Shown in pieces: positions 47,015 to 55,882 of a stretch of 64,000 bases of DNA. The notes beneath the pieces were generated by a model. The model worked only from the letters and a program-made list of their open reading frames with translations, had not been told where the DNA came from and searched no databases. How positions within the stretch are numbered: the stretch's first letter is position 1; each line of letters starts with the position of its first letter. The stretch is from contig NZ_LQXM01000030.1 of NCBI RefSeq assembly GCF_001648555.1, positions 1 through 64,000 of the forward strand, in the 5' to 3' direction. The position numbers and the translations under genes are program-made. This DNA comes from Rossellomorea aquimaris TF-12 (lineage in GTDB: Bacteria; Bacillota; Bacilli; Bacillales; Bacillaceae_B).

Positions 47015-47713
47015 TTAAGGTTTATTTAATTCACGAATTAATTCTTTATCTTCCTCACCAACTCGAACCGTTTTGGATGTATTCTTACCCAATGTCTCGA
47101 TTGAAATTGATTTCTTGTGATCTACTGTAATTTCATATTGACCATTTAAATCAGTATATAACACTTGAAGAGATGTAATGTTGTAATTTCCCCTTAGACT
47201 GTCTATTATTTCTTTTGTAAGTTTTGCAGGCATTTTAATACTGTCCTCAGAAGCAATCTTCTCTCGGTTAATAATGCCTAAAAGATAAATTTTTTGATAA
47301 AGAGATATCCCCTTTGAATATTCACCATTAGCAAAAACTGAACTATACAATCCCGCGCTTGGTGGCAACTCAATATTATCTACATATGAATTTTTTAACT
47401 TATTGTAATCATATTGGAATTTATTATTAATATCGTTTACTAGTTTCTTATCAATGATTAGATTATTTAAAAGGTCATAGGAAAATTCGTTTCCCAATTG
47501 AGGTAGGTAAACTTCATAGGATGAATTTTCAATATTATATTGTGGTTCGGGGATACTTTCATTAAAGTCATATACTTGCTCCACGTAATCAGTTATTTTT
47601 GCTTTTGCTATATAACTACCAAAAGGAATACCATTAAATATAGAGTAGAAAAAAATAAGAAGAAAAGAAAAAATAAGTGTTATTATAATTTTGAAAATTC
47701 GTTTTTTAATCAT
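47015..47713 (-). CDS. YfjL-like membrane-anchored protein
   Basis: A 232-residue protein. Membrane anchor at residues 5-28 (IFKIIITLIFSFLLIFFYSI), then an extracytoplasmic part with VYDFNESIPEPQYNIENSSY and a C-terminal YEITVDHKKSISIET. This resembles the YfjL family of Bacillus, but the match is weak. Start at 47713 after GGGGGAC. Function unknown. Higher AT content than its neighbours. Confidence 0.7.
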   Translation of the reverse strand: MIKKRIFKIIITLIFSFLLIFFYSIFNGIPFGSYIAKAKITDYVEQVYDFNESIPEPQYNIENSSYEVYLPQLGNEFSYDLLNNLIIDKKLVNDINNKFQYDYNKLKNSYVDNIELPPSAGLYSSVFANGEYSKGISLYQKIYLLGIINREKIASEDSIKMPAKLTKEIIDSLRGNYNITSLQVLYTDLNGQYEITVDHKKSISIETLGKNTSKTVRVGEEDKELIRELNKP

Positions 47714-48027
47714 AAAGTCCCCCATAATATATTAGCCAGTAATACAACACCAACCATTTAAAGTTATTTGAATCGTCCTCACTTTAGGGTAATTTTACAC
47801 TAAAAGAGTAATAAATACTATTATTATTTTGAGTTTTTAGATTATTGACTATATTATTACTGATAGGCCGTTGTGAGAACTGCCCTATTCTTTTAGTTTC
47901 TAGCGATAAAGAGTATTAAGGAGGGCAAATTTTAATATTTAACAAAGATTAAGAAAGAATCATGCTAAATTTGCCGTTTTCGCCTAATTTTCATGAGGGA
48001 ATTTCTTGCGGGACAAGATATATTATC
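47714..48027. other. AT-rich gap without a gene
   Basis: Over 300 bp upstream of the YfjL-like gene and before array B. No ribosome binding site plus ORF seen on either strand. It should hold the promoter of the YfjL-like gene, but I cannot point to one. Confidence 0.45.
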
Positions 48028-48111
48028 AACTTTTGAACTTTTATTTTTAACTTTTGAGGATTTATTTTCAACTTTTGAACTTTTATTTTTAACTTTAAAT
48101 ATTGCGTTGGT
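48028..48111 (-). repeat. 21-bp periodic array B (four units, word AACTTTTGA)
   Basis: AACTTTTGA occurs at 48028, 48049 and 48070, and AACTTTAAA at 48091, each step 21 bp. The array lies in the 470-bp gap upstream of the YfjL-like gene. Because 21 bp is seven codons, an open frame across it reads as a seven-residue repeat (SSKVxNK). Just to the right, AACTATCAAA occurs at 48141 and 48181 with a related unit between them. Confidence 0.75.
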
Positions 48112-48185
48112 TTTATTATGAAGTAAAGGGTTATATAAGCAACTATCAAAATTTATTATCAACATACATTGTTTATTGGCAACTA

Positions 48186-48455
48186 TCAAAGTTCAACCAG
48201 AACACCCAAAACACTCCCAATAAAAAACAACGGTGGTAGTGCGCTCAACATCAAACCATATTTAGCGTACGCCGAATGAAACGAAAGGATAGCACCGACT
48301 AACCATACTAGAATGATGACTAGGAATTGCGGAAGAACAAACACACTGTCTGTGTAATTTTCACCTATTCCTCCTGATGCAATAAATAGAGTAATAGGAA
48401 TCGTGATAATGCCTGTTATAATCAAATGGATCATTCGATATATGTTAAATCTCAT
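48186..48455 (-). CDS. Small membrane protein (89 aa)
   Basis: An 89-residue protein with three predicted membrane spans (about 8-26, 40-60, 66-88). GAAGGAG before the ATG. No family recognised. On the same strand as the ABC operon upstream but separated from it by a terminator. Confidence 0.72.
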   Translation of the reverse strand: MRFNIYRMIHLIITGIITIPITLFIASGGIGENYTDSVFVLPQFLVIILVWLVGAILSFHSAYAKYGLMLSALPPLFFIGSVLGVLVEL

Positions 48456-48520
48456 TTCATCACTCCTTCATTTTTTGACTCTAGCATTTTTTACCATTAA
48501 TATCCAATCTCTTTTTCTCA

Positions 48521-48556
48521 TAAAAAAATATGCCTGACCCCAAAGGGAATCAAGCA
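48521..48556 (-). terminator. Terminator of the GntR-ABC operon
   Basis: Minus strand TGCTTGATTCCC-TTT-GGGGTCAGGCA (imperfect stem) then TATTTTTTT. Confidence 0.7.
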
Positions 48557-48574
48557 TTATTTTCTCAAACATGA

Positions 48575-49261
48575 CTATTCGATAAACTCAATATCTCCCT
48601 CTACCTCTACTCCTTGTGGAATACTCAAAAGCAGTAGATCTCCACCCAATGAAGACCCGTATTCGTAATTGTCTTGGGAATCATTTTTAAATTGATTCGT
48701 AATAAATTCATTCGTAAAGCTGGCAAGCTTTATTTCAACATGTTCCGGATCGTGAACGACTAATTGATTATCATAGAACGTAATAGTCGGTGAAGATAGT
48801 TTATCCGTCACATCTATTCGGTGAACAATGGATTTTGATGTGTAATAATCCACCTTTATTCTTTGGTCATTAGACTCCGTTCTTTTCGCTAATATGAACA
48901 TATTTACAGTGAAATTGGAAATCGTTAATCGGGATTCATCCACCTTAAACTCCCATTCCTTTTTTAAAACCGTTCCTTCCCCTTCTTTAATCTTTCCATT
49001 CATTGCATCTTCAAAAAAAGCTTCTCTGTCTTTATTTAACTGCTTGATTTCTTCATCAGTTAACTTTTCCCCATAGGCTGATTCCTTTTCTGGTAATAGA
49101 TAAGCGATGGGAACCGATACGATTAAAATACAAAAGTACGCTATGAATATCCATTTAGTTTTCCAGCCAGTAAACAACCCGCCTTTTCTGTAAATTACAG
49201 GGATGACCAATGCAAGGACAATAATGAACAGAATGGGTAAGAATGCAACAAGAATACTCAT
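48575..49261 (-). CDS. Membrane protein of the GntR-ABC operon
   Basis: A 228-residue protein with two N-terminal membrane spans (3-23, 37-58) and an extracellular C-terminal domain (KEWEFKVDESRLTISNFTVN ... IEFIE). It overlaps the permease stop by 4 bp (ATGA), so it is translated with the transporter and probably works with it. No family recognised. Confidence 0.8.
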   Translation of the reverse strand: MSILVAFLPILFIIVLALVIPVIYRKGGLFTGWKTKWIFIAYFCILIVSVPIAYLLPEKESAYGEKLTDEEIKQLNKDREAFFEDAMNGKIKEGEGTVLKKEWEFKVDESRLTISNFTVNMFILAKRTESNDQRIKVDYYTSKSIVHRIDVTDKLSSPTITFYDNQLVVHDPEHVEIKLASFTNEFITNQFKNDSQDNYEYGSSLGGDLLLLSIPQGVEVEGDIEFIE

Positions 49262-50001
49262 GACCTTACCTCCATTCGATTAGTCAACATCGTGACAAGT
49301 CCCAGCAGAGGAATCACGGTTATGAAGATTTTCACCAGGAAGATGAGAAAAGAAGATTCTCCTGCAAATACCAGCCCAATTTCAGCTAAGGTAATATCCT
49401 TATTCAGCAATTGCGACATTAAAAACATACTTCCAAATAGAAGGGCAGGGATGAGAATAATAAAGATCTTACTCATCTGAACAAGCATCCCACACGTATA
49501 GCCGAAACTTGCAAAGAGAAGTAAATAAAGGATCAGACCGAAGAATCCCCAAATGGAGATTTGGAACACACTCTCCGTTACAATGTCTCCTTTAGTAATA
49601 AAGAACATGATCACTTTTAGAGTATAACCTGCTAAGAACGTGGTGATGGCTCCTACAATACTCGCTGTTATTAGAAATAGAATCGTAGACAAATGACTTG
49701 TGAATCGATTCGTCACAAAGGTAAAATCATCCTCACGATAGGCTTTAGTAGTCGTTACAATCGAGATAATAAATGCCCAGATCATCATAAAACCGATGAT
49801 TAAGTTGACGGAATACAGATTCACTTCATATGAAACAATGGCACTGCCACCGCCACCCATTCCCATACCACCTAAGGAAAACAGGAGTGCCAACAGTTGT
49901 ATAACAATCATCGATGTGTAAACACCGCGATAGGCCTTTAGTTTATAGAAAAATTGTTTCTTTATAACATTCCATGGCTTACTCTCTGTTAAAAACATCA
50001 T
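49258..50001 (-). CDS. ABC transporter permease, GntR-ABC operon
   Basis: About 247 aa with six membrane spans. Start at 50001 or the adjacent ATG at 49998, after AGGAGGG; the coding region overlaps the ATPase 3' end by 23 bp. The glycine run MGMGGGGSA lies in an extracytoplasmic loop. It pairs with the ATPase upstream. Substrate unknown; such operons in Bacillus often answer to cell envelope stress. Confidence 0.85.
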   Translation of the reverse strand: MMFLTESKPWNVIKKQFFYKLKAYRGVYTSMIVIQLLALLFSLGGMGMGGGGSAIVSYEVNLYSVNLIIGFMMIWAFIISIVTTTKAYREDDFTFVTNRFTSHLSTILFLITASIVGAITTFLAGYTLKVIMFFITKGDIVTESVFQISIWGFFGLILYLLLFASFGYTCGMLVQMSKIFIILIPALLFGSMFLMSQLLNKDITLAEIGLVFAGESSFLIFLVKIFITVIPLLGLVTMLTNRMEVRS

Positions 50002-50872
50002 CGATCCCTCCTTTTGATTTACTTGTGAGATAGACACATACATCCTCTGCTGATACAGAAGAAACTTCTAATCCATTACTCTCAAAATCACTTTCCCTAC
50101 CATCTCTTTTCACCACGGCAAATACCCGATTCATTTCCATAGATCTGTGATGAATGACTTCTTTATTTTTTATCCACTCGTTTACTGCTTCCGTCTTACC
50201 ACTCACTCCGACAGCATAGGTTCTTAAATCTTCAATAGGCATGTGAAGGCACTTTTCTCCATCTTTTAAAAGAAGAATATCTTCTAAAATGTCTTCTACC
50301 TCATTTAGCAAATGACTCGATAAAATCATAGTCCGAGGGTAGGCAATATAATCTTTTAAAAGAACTCTGTAAAAATCCTTTCTTACGGCTGCATCCATTC
50401 CAGTCGTTGGTTCATCAAAAATAGTTAATGGACATCTTGCAGAAAGACCAAAAATCATATTAAAGGTGCTTCCCATTCCTTTTGAAAGATTTGCATGATA
50501 TTGGTCAGGATCAAAAGAGAAATACTGAAACAGCCGCTGGGCAAAATCCATATCCCAATTTTCATAAAAAGAGGCTCCCATTTCTAATAATTCCCCGAGA
50601 GTAAGGTATGGGGAAAAGCTTAACTCATCATCTACATAGACCATATTGGCTGAAACCTTTAAGCTATTAAAAGGATTTTCAGAAAATACATTGATTTCAC
50701 CCGAGGATTCCTTTGTATAACCTGCCATCATTTTCAATAAGGTGGTTTTGCCCGCCCCGTTCCTTCCTATTAGACCTGTTATTTTATTTTCACCAAGTGT
50801 AAATGAAAGATTGTTTAGAGCTTTTTTATTTCCATATTCTTTCGTTAATTCACGACATTCCATCACATTCAC
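49979..50872 (-). CDS. ABC transporter ATPase, GntR-ABC operon
   Basis: A 297-residue ATPase of the YtrB/YhcG type. Walker A GRNGAGKTT, Walker B LTIFDEPTTGMD, H-loop LSSHLLNE. The signature is degenerate, NLSKGMGSTF in place of LSGGQ. GTG start at 50872 shares a base with the gntR stop (GTGA) and follows AAGGGGG, so it is translationally coupled to the regulator. Confidence 0.9.
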   Translation of the reverse strand: MNVMECRELTKEYGNKKALNNLSFTLGENKITGLIGRNGAGKTTLLKMMAGYTKESSGEINVFSENPFNSLKVSANMVYVDDELSFSPYLTLGELLEMGASFYENWDMDFAQRLFQYFSFDPDQYHANLSKGMGSTFNMIFGLSARCPLTIFDEPTTGMDAAVRKDFYRVLLKDYIAYPRTMILSSHLLNEVEDILEDILLLKDGEKCLHMPIEDLRTYAVGVSGKTEAVNEWIKNKEVIHHRSMEMNRVFAVVKRDGRESDFESNGLEVSSVSAEDVCVYLTSKSKGGIDDVFNRE

Positions 50873-51249
50873 TTTTCTTCCCCCTTTTTCATTTCCAGTT
50901 TGAGCATCTCAAGTAACTCCTGTTCAGACACATGTAAAAATGAGGCTTCTTTCACTAAATCTTTTATAAGAGAAGCTAAGGTCTGATTTTTCCTTTTTGA
51001 AAGAATGATTTTTTGAGCTTCTTCTGATACAAACATCCCAAGCCCCCTCTTTTTATACAAAACGCCTTCATCCACCAACATAGTTAACCCTTTACCTGCT
51101 GTTGCCGGATTGATATTATACATTTCTGCCAACTGGTATTGAGAGTAAACCTTTTCATGGGCCTGAATCTCATCACCTAATATCTCTGTCTCTATCCACT
51201 CTGCAATCTGTATATAAATAGGCTTCATGCTATCAGAGTTAAGAATCAA
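50869..51249 (-). CDS. GntR family regulator, YtrA subfamily
   Basis: A 126-residue repressor: N-terminal winged helix (PIYIQIAEWIETEILGDEI, LAEMYNINPATAGKGLTMLVDEGVLYKKRGLGMFV) and only a short C-terminal dimerisation tail, the YtrA subfamily. TTG start at 51249 after GGAGG. First gene of the ABC operon; an inverted repeat over its own promoter should be its operator. Confidence 0.93.
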   Translation of the reverse strand: MILNSDSMKPIYIQIAEWIETEILGDEIQAHEKVYSQYQLAEMYNINPATAGKGLTMLVDEGVLYKKRGLGMFVSEEAQKIILSKRKNQTLASLIKDLVKEASFLHVSEQELLEMLKLEMKKGEEK

Positions 51250-51274
51250 ACGTACACCTCCTTAAAATCCACCA

Positions 51275-51300
51275 TAGTGCATTACTGTTGTAATGTACTA
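51275..51300. promoter_or_regulatory. GntR-type operator of the ABC operon
   Basis: TAGTGCATTAC-TGTT-GTAATGTACTA, 11-bp arms with one mismatch, on the promoter of the gntR gene and overlapping its -10 and start region. Length and symmetry fit a YtrA-type operator. Confidence 0.8.
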
Positions 51301-51325
51301 TATAATAATTGGATGAATATTACAA
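51297..51325 (-). promoter_or_regulatory. Promoter of the GntR-ABC operon
   Basis: TTGTAA (51320-51325), 17-bp spacer, TATAGT (51297-51302), minus strand. Confidence 0.75.
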
Positions 51326-51374
51326 TAGGTTTATGCCTAATTTGTGAAAATTTTCTAAAAAGTCCTTTACTAAC

Positions 51375-51426
51375 GTAACAATGTTCTGTTAAAGTAAGAG
51401 CAAGAAGCGTAACAATGTTTTGTTAC
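51375..51426. promoter_or_regulatory. Duplicated inverted repeats upstream of the yhbD-like gene
   Basis: GTAACAA-TGTT-CTGTTAA (51375-51392) and GTAACAA-TGTT-TTGTTAC (51409-51426, perfect arms), starts 34 bp apart. The second ends 20 bp before the TTG start of the DNA-binding protein gene. Likely operators for it or for a regulator of the yhbD-bactofilin unit. Confidence 0.7.
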
Positions 51427-51446
51427 AGAAAAGAGGTGAATGAACA

Positions 51447-52067
51447 TTGGAAGGAAATCTCATTTCAAAAAAAGAAGTATTAGAGCTTACTGGGATTTCT
51501 TACGGACAGCTTTACCGGTGGAAACGAAAGAACATCATACCAGAGGACTGGTTTATTAAGAAATCCAGCTTTACTGGACAAGAAACGTTCTTTCCACGTG
51601 AGAAAATGCTTTCTAGAATTGATAAGATAAAGGAAATGAAAGATACCTATTCACTAGACGAATTATCGGATTTCTTTTCGCCTAACCCAACAAAGATCGA
51701 ACTGAGCATAGAAGAACTACGGGTACAAAATCTTATTTCAGAAGACACACTTACGCTTTGCACTCCCCTTTTATCCAACATAGACTCACTAGAATTTCCA
51801 GACATTTTAAATATGACCATTGTAGAAAAGGTTTCCTTAACAAAAAAAGATCAAGAGAGAGTTTTTCATTTTCTAAAAGAGCATTTTGATCCTCTTAAAA
51901 ATCCGGCTTATCAATTAATCGGTTTGCGTAAAGGACTAGAGGTCATATGGTTGCTACTTCCACCTCATACTCCTTTTTCAACGGATGGTGGTACAGAAAT
52001 AAAGCTCGATTTACTTCAAATAATTGAAGAATTAAAAACAACATTATCAAATGGGGAACGTCCCTAA
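51447..52067 (+). CDS. YhbD-like DNA-binding protein (DUF4004)
   Basis: A 206-residue protein with an N-terminal MerR-type helix-turn-helix (LISKKEVLELTGISYGQLYRWKRKNIIPEDWF) followed by helical parts of unknown role, the YhbD/DUF4004 layout. TTG start at 51447 after AGAGGTG. It is 17 bp upstream of a bactofilin gene, as in the B. subtilis yhbDEF unit. Duplicated inverted repeats upstream suggest autoregulation. Confidence 0.87.
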   Translation: MEGNLISKKEVLELTGISYGQLYRWKRKNIIPEDWFIKKSSFTGQETFFPREKMLSRIDKIKEMKDTYSLDELSDFFSPNPTKIELSIEELRVQNLISEDTLTLCTPLLSNIDSLEFPDILNMTIVEKVSLTKKDQERVFHFLKEHFDPLKNPAYQLIGLRKGLEVIWLLLPPHTPFSTDGGTEIKLDLLQIIEELKTTLSNGERP

Positions 52068-52084
52068 AAATAGGAGGAATTAAT

Positions 52085-52876
52085 ATGAATACCGCGGAAA
52101 AACAAGAATTACACGATTTAAAGATTAGTGGATCTGGCAGCTCAGGTGGAGGACAATTCAATAAAGTGAAAATAAGCGGCAGTGGCAAAATCTCCGGTGA
52201 CATTGATTGTAAAGAGCTTAAAATCTCTGGTTCAGGTAAAATTAACGGGAACATCAAAACAGGTTATATGAAGTCAAGTGGTTCTTCCCATATTCACGGG
52301 GACTTGAAGGCTGAAAAAATCAGTATAAGCGGCAGCTCTAAATTTGAAGGCTCAATTATGGCCGCTACCATGGAAGTCAGTGGATCTAGTAAAGTCTCTG
52401 AAAATCTTATTTGTAAGGATTTTAAAGCGAGCGGCTCTTGTGTCGTACAAGGAAAACTTCAAGGTGAAAACGTAAAATCATCGGGCTTATTAAAGGTTCT
52501 TAAAGATTGTGAAGTCGAAACCTTCACTTCACATGGGGCAGTGACCATAGATGGCTTACTAAGCGCTGATAAAGTAGATATTCAATTGGAGCATCAATCT
52601 TCCATTAAGGAAATTGGTGGTGAAACCATTGTAGTAAAGAATCAAAACTCTACAAGACTTCTAAAGCAAGTAGTGAACTTCTTTTTCCAAAAGGATGATC
52701 ATCTTCATTCAGACTTAATTGAAGGTGACGAAGTGTATCTTGAAAATACGAAAGCAAAGCTGGTTCGTGGGAAAAACGTGGTCATAGGAGAAAACTGTGA
52801 AATTGAAACAGTAGAATACTCTGGTTCTCTTGATATAAAAAAGGAAAGTAAGGTTCAGAATCAAGTGAAAATGTAG
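52085..52876 (+). CDS. Bactofilin-like polymer-forming protein (YhbE/YhbF type)
   Basis: A 263-residue protein made of short beta-helix repeats (KISGSGKISGDIDCKELKIS, SGSSKVSENLICKDFKASGS), the bactofilin core. B. subtilis has two neighbouring paralogues, BacE (YhbE) and BacF (YhbF), needed for flagellar hook-basal body assembly; only one is present here. AGGAGG precedes the ATG. Forms filaments in the cytosol. Confidence 0.9.
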   Translation: MNTAEKQELHDLKISGSGSSGGGQFNKVKISGSGKISGDIDCKELKISGSGKINGNIKTGYMKSSGSSHIHGDLKAEKISISGSSKFEGSIMAATMEVSGSSKVSENLICKDFKASGSCVVQGKLQGENVKSSGLLKVLKDCEVETFTSHGAVTIDGLLSADKVDIQLEHQSSIKEIGGETIVVKNQNSTRLLKQVVNFFFQKDDHLHSDLIEGDEVYLENTKAKLVRGKNVVIGENCEIETVEYSGSLDIKKESKVQNQVKM

Positions 52877-52892
52877 CTGGATATTTCTTTAT

Positions 52893-52918
52893 GGCTCTAG
52901 AAATAGAGCCTTTTTTTA
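52893..52918 (+). terminator. Bactofilin gene terminator
   Basis: GGCTCTA-GAAA-TAGAGCC followed by seven T. Confidence 0.9.
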
Positions 52919-53040
52919 TGAAAAAATGAGGATGAGAGGCTCCATTCGCTTTTTTGAAAAATTCATATTTTTATTCTGAATAGTCTGCTATATTAATAGG
53001 TATATAGTACAAACTTATGTCACTTAAGTTGGAGGCCGTT

Positions 53041-54345
53041 ATGAATCGCCTTACTGATCACTTGATTGTGATATCCTTTGATTGCCTTTCTTCACTCGAT
53101 TATCCTATGCTTCTAGAGCTTCCCCACTTTCGAGAATTACTTACAAAAGGATTCTATTGTAAGAATGTTGAAAGCATTTATCCATCCGTCACGTATCCAT
53201 GTCACGCAACAATCGTTACTGGAAACTACCCCAACCGCCATGGTATTACCAACAACACATTCATTCAGCCTGGCCGTCTCTCACCCGATTGGTACTGGCA
53301 CAGAAAATATGTAAAAGGAACGACCTTATATGATGAAGCGAAAAAAGCTCGCATGACGACGGCCGCTTTATTATGGCCTGTAACAGCCAAAGCAAATATA
53401 GATTATAATATGCCGGAAATCTTCGCCAATCGTTCCTGGCACAATCAAATTATGGTCTCACTGTTTAATGGGAGTCCCCTCTATCAATTAAGCATGAATC
53501 GTCGCTTCGGACACCTTCGGGATGGTCTGAATCAGCCAGCACTCGATGACTTTGTTCTGGAATCAACCGTGGAGACCATCAAAAAGAAGAAACCCGATTT
53601 ACTAATGGTTCATTTTACAGACCTCGATACTCAACGACATTATCATGGCTTCTCATCAGAAGAAGCACACGCCAGTATCCGTCGCCATGATGAAAGACTT
53701 GGAAGAATTGTAGATGCCCTTAAAGAGAGTGGAATCTATGAGAACTCTACTATCGTTGCCCTTGGCGACCATAGTGCACTTGATGAGTCAAAGGCAGTTC
53801 AATTAAATGTACTATTAAAGGAAAAAGGATTCATCACAGTCAATAAAAAAGGAAAAGTGAAGGACTGGAATGCCTATTGTAAGGGGTGTGATGGTTCCGC
53901 TTATGTGTACGTAAAAAACAATGATATTAACACAAAGAACGCTGTACATGCACTTTTAAAAGAGCTGCAAAAAGATCCAAAGAACGGCATTGAAAACATT
54001 CTAACGGGTGAAGAAGCTGGTTTATTGGGAGCCGATGAACAATGCGCCTTTATGTTAGAAGCCCGAAAAGGATTTTATTATAAAGACACCCTTGAAGGTA
54101 CGTTTCTTCACACCATCACACCAGAAGATGTTAAGGAAAAGCGTTATACCTATGCTTCCCATGGATACTCCCCTAAGAAAGAACACTACCAGACAATATT
54201 CATGGCGGCTGGAAAAGGAATTAAAAAACAGACGAACATTTCTTCTATGCGTCTCATCGACGAGGGTCCAACATTCGCTCATTTACTTGGACTTCAACTA
54301 GGAGACACCGATGGAAAAGTGATAGAAGAAATGATAGAAAGATAA
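53041..54345 (+). CDS. Alkaline phosphatase superfamily phosphodiesterase (NPP type)
   Basis: A 434-residue phosphodiesterase of the nucleotide pyrophosphatase/phosphodiesterase branch: metal Asp in VISFDCLSS, nucleophile Thr in SVTYPCHATIVTG, second site VHFTDLDTQRHYHG and GDHSAL, third in SHGYSP. No signal peptide. Start at 53041 after GGAGGCC; a longer frame to 53017 has no site. Followed by a UMF1 transporter 23 bp later, probably one transcript. Confidence 0.93.
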   Translation: MNRLTDHLIVISFDCLSSLDYPMLLELPHFRELLTKGFYCKNVESIYPSVTYPCHATIVTGNYPNRHGITNNTFIQPGRLSPDWYWHRKYVKGTTLYDEAKKARMTTAALLWPVTAKANIDYNMPEIFANRSWHNQIMVSLFNGSPLYQLSMNRRFGHLRDGLNQPALDDFVLESTVETIKKKKPDLLMVHFTDLDTQRHYHGFSSEEAHASIRRHDERLGRIVDALKESGIYENSTIVALGDHSALDESKAVQLNVLLKEKGFITVNKKGKVKDWNAYCKGCDGSAYVYVKNNDINTKNAVHALLKELQKDPKNGIENILTGEEAGLLGADEQCAFMLEARKGFYYKDTLEGTFLHTITPEDVKEKRYTYASHGYSPKKEHYQTIFMAAGKGIKKQTNISSMRLIDEGPTFAHLLGLQLGDTDGKVIEEMIER

Positions 54346-54368
54346 TGTTTCCATAGGGGGAAATGAAA

Positions 54369-55643
54369 ATGAAACGCTTTTCAAAAGAAGAAAGCAGTTG
54401 GGTTTTTTATGATTGGGCAAACTCAGCGTATTCCATTATCATCTCTACTGCTGTCTTTCCTTTATTTTATAAAGCAGCAGCTACAAATGCAGGGATCAGC
54501 GGAGCCAATTCAACTGCTTATTTAGGCTATACCATTGCCATTGCCACCTTTATCCTGGCTATGCTCGGACCCATATTAGGAACCATTGCCGATTACGAAG
54601 GCTATAAGAAGAAATTTTTCACCTTTTTCCTGGCTTTAGGGGTTACCTTTACTGCTATTCTTGCCTTTGTTCCAAGTGATCAATGGTTGCTATTATTAAT
54701 CTTTTATACAGTTGCTGCTATAGGGTCAGCAGGTTCAAACGTCTTCTATGATGCATTTTTAACGGATGTCACAACAGAAGATCGAATGAACAGAGTATCG
54801 TCTCGAGGCTTTGGTTTCGGATATATTGGGAGTACCATACCGTTTATCATCAGCATTGCTATCATCATTATGGCACAAAGTAACATTATCCCGATTACAA
54901 CAACCGTTGCTAGTAAAATTGCATTTTTGATTACTGCCTTATGGTGGGGATTTTTCTCCATTCCCCTGCTCAAAAACGTACATCAGCGCTATTACATTGA
55001 ACGAGAAACCAGTCCTGTCATCAAAAGCTTTAAACGTTTAGGAAAAACAATGAAAGAAATTCGCAAATACCGTGCACTCTTTCTATTCCTTCTTGCTTAC
55101 TTTTTCTACATTGACGGTGTCGGTACAATCATTACCATGTCCACAGCCTACGGGACGGACCTGGGTATCACCTCTACTAACCTATTGATTATCCTTTTTG
55201 TCACTCAGGTTGTAGCTGGCCCGTTTGCCATTTTATACGGAAGACTCGCTGAAAAGTTCACAGGAAAAAAAATGCTTTACGTAGGAATATTCGTTTATAT
55301 TATCGTTTGCATTTACGCTTACTTCTTAAAAACAACCATGGATTTTTGGATCCTGGCTATGCTGGTTGCTTCATCACAAGGAGGCATCCAAGCCTTAAGC
55401 CGTGCTTACTTTGCAAAACTGATACCTAAGCAAAACTCTAACGAATTCTTCGGATTCTACAATATATTCGGAAAATTCGCCTCCATCCTTGGACCACTAC
55501 TCGTAGGAGTCACTGCCCAAATGACAGGCAATTCCAACAGCGGCGTATTCAGTCTAGTCATCCTGTTTATCATCGGATTAGTCATACTAGCCTTCGTACC
55601 CGAACCAAAAGAAAACGAAATTCCAAAACCCACTATCGTATAA
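54369..55643 (+). CDS. UMF1/Atg22-family MFS transporter
   Basis: A 424-residue transporter with 12 spans. The N-terminal SSWVFYDWANSAYSIIISTAVFP is the UMF1 (Vacuole effluxer Atg22-like) signature. Better start at 54369 (AGGGGG 8 nt upstream) than at 54363. Cotranscribed with the phosphodiesterase, so it may import or export a product of that enzyme; not proven. Confidence 0.92.
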   Translation: MKRFSKEESSWVFYDWANSAYSIIISTAVFPLFYKAAATNAGISGANSTAYLGYTIAIATFILAMLGPILGTIADYEGYKKKFFTFFLALGVTFTAILAFVPSDQWLLLLIFYTVAAIGSAGSNVFYDAFLTDVTTEDRMNRVSSRGFGFGYIGSTIPFIISIAIIIMAQSNIIPITTTVASKIAFLITALWWGFFSIPLLKNVHQRYYIERETSPVIKSFKRLGKTMKEIRKYRALFLFLLAYFFYIDGVGTIITMSTAYGTDLGITSTNLLIILFVTQVVAGPFAILYGRLAEKFTGKKMLYVGIFVYIIVCIYAYFLKTTMDFWILAMLVASSQGGIQALSRAYFAKLIPKQNSNEFFGFYNIFGKFASILGPLLVGVTAQMTGNSNSGVFSLVILFIIGLVILAFVPEPKENEIPKPTIV

Positions 55644-55681
55644 CCAAAAGACTGACTGCGAGTACGCAGTCAGTCTTTTGG
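55644..55681 (+). terminator. UMF1 gene terminator
   Basis: CCAAAAGACTGACTGCG-AGTA-CGCAGTCAGTCTTTTGG, a perfect 17-bp stem, no long T run, directly after the stop. Confidence 0.82.
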
Positions 55682-55683
55682 AT

Positions 55684-55700
55684 TGAGGGACGGACCTCAT
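55684..55700 (+). repeat. Solitary arm of the GAGGGACGGACCT family
   Basis: TGAGGGACGGACCTCAT, the left half of the palindrome at 37771, without its partner. Confidence 0.75.
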
Positions 55701-55733
55701 GTATATTGGTTTGGTTCGAGTGTGTGTTCACAA

Positions 55734-55828
55734 TTTCGCACATTTATGGTTGAGTTTCGCACATTCTGCATAGATTTTCGCACATTAACGAGAAGTTTTC
55801 GCACATTCCCCTCCCATTTTCGCACATT
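55734..55828 (+). repeat. 21-bp periodic array C (five units, TTTCGCACATT)
   Basis: TTTCGCACATT occurs identically at 55734, 55755, 55776, 55797 and 55818, always 21 bp apart. The ten bases between words differ from unit to unit. Confidence 0.9.
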
Positions 55829-55882
55829 CTTTCAAACTGTTATTCTATAAGAAGCAGGTAACACAATGCCTTGTTCACAATT

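Noticed and set aside
47965-48189. Open frame of 74 codons with SSKVxNK repeats (minus strand)
   Set aside because: It is the translation of the 21-bp array; no ribosome binding site and biased composition. Described as a repeat.
55152-55162. GGGACGGACCT inside the UMF1 transporter gene
   Set aside because: It matches the core of the palindrome family, but it is in-frame coding sequence (YGTDLG) with no partner arm; a chance 11-mer is plausible.
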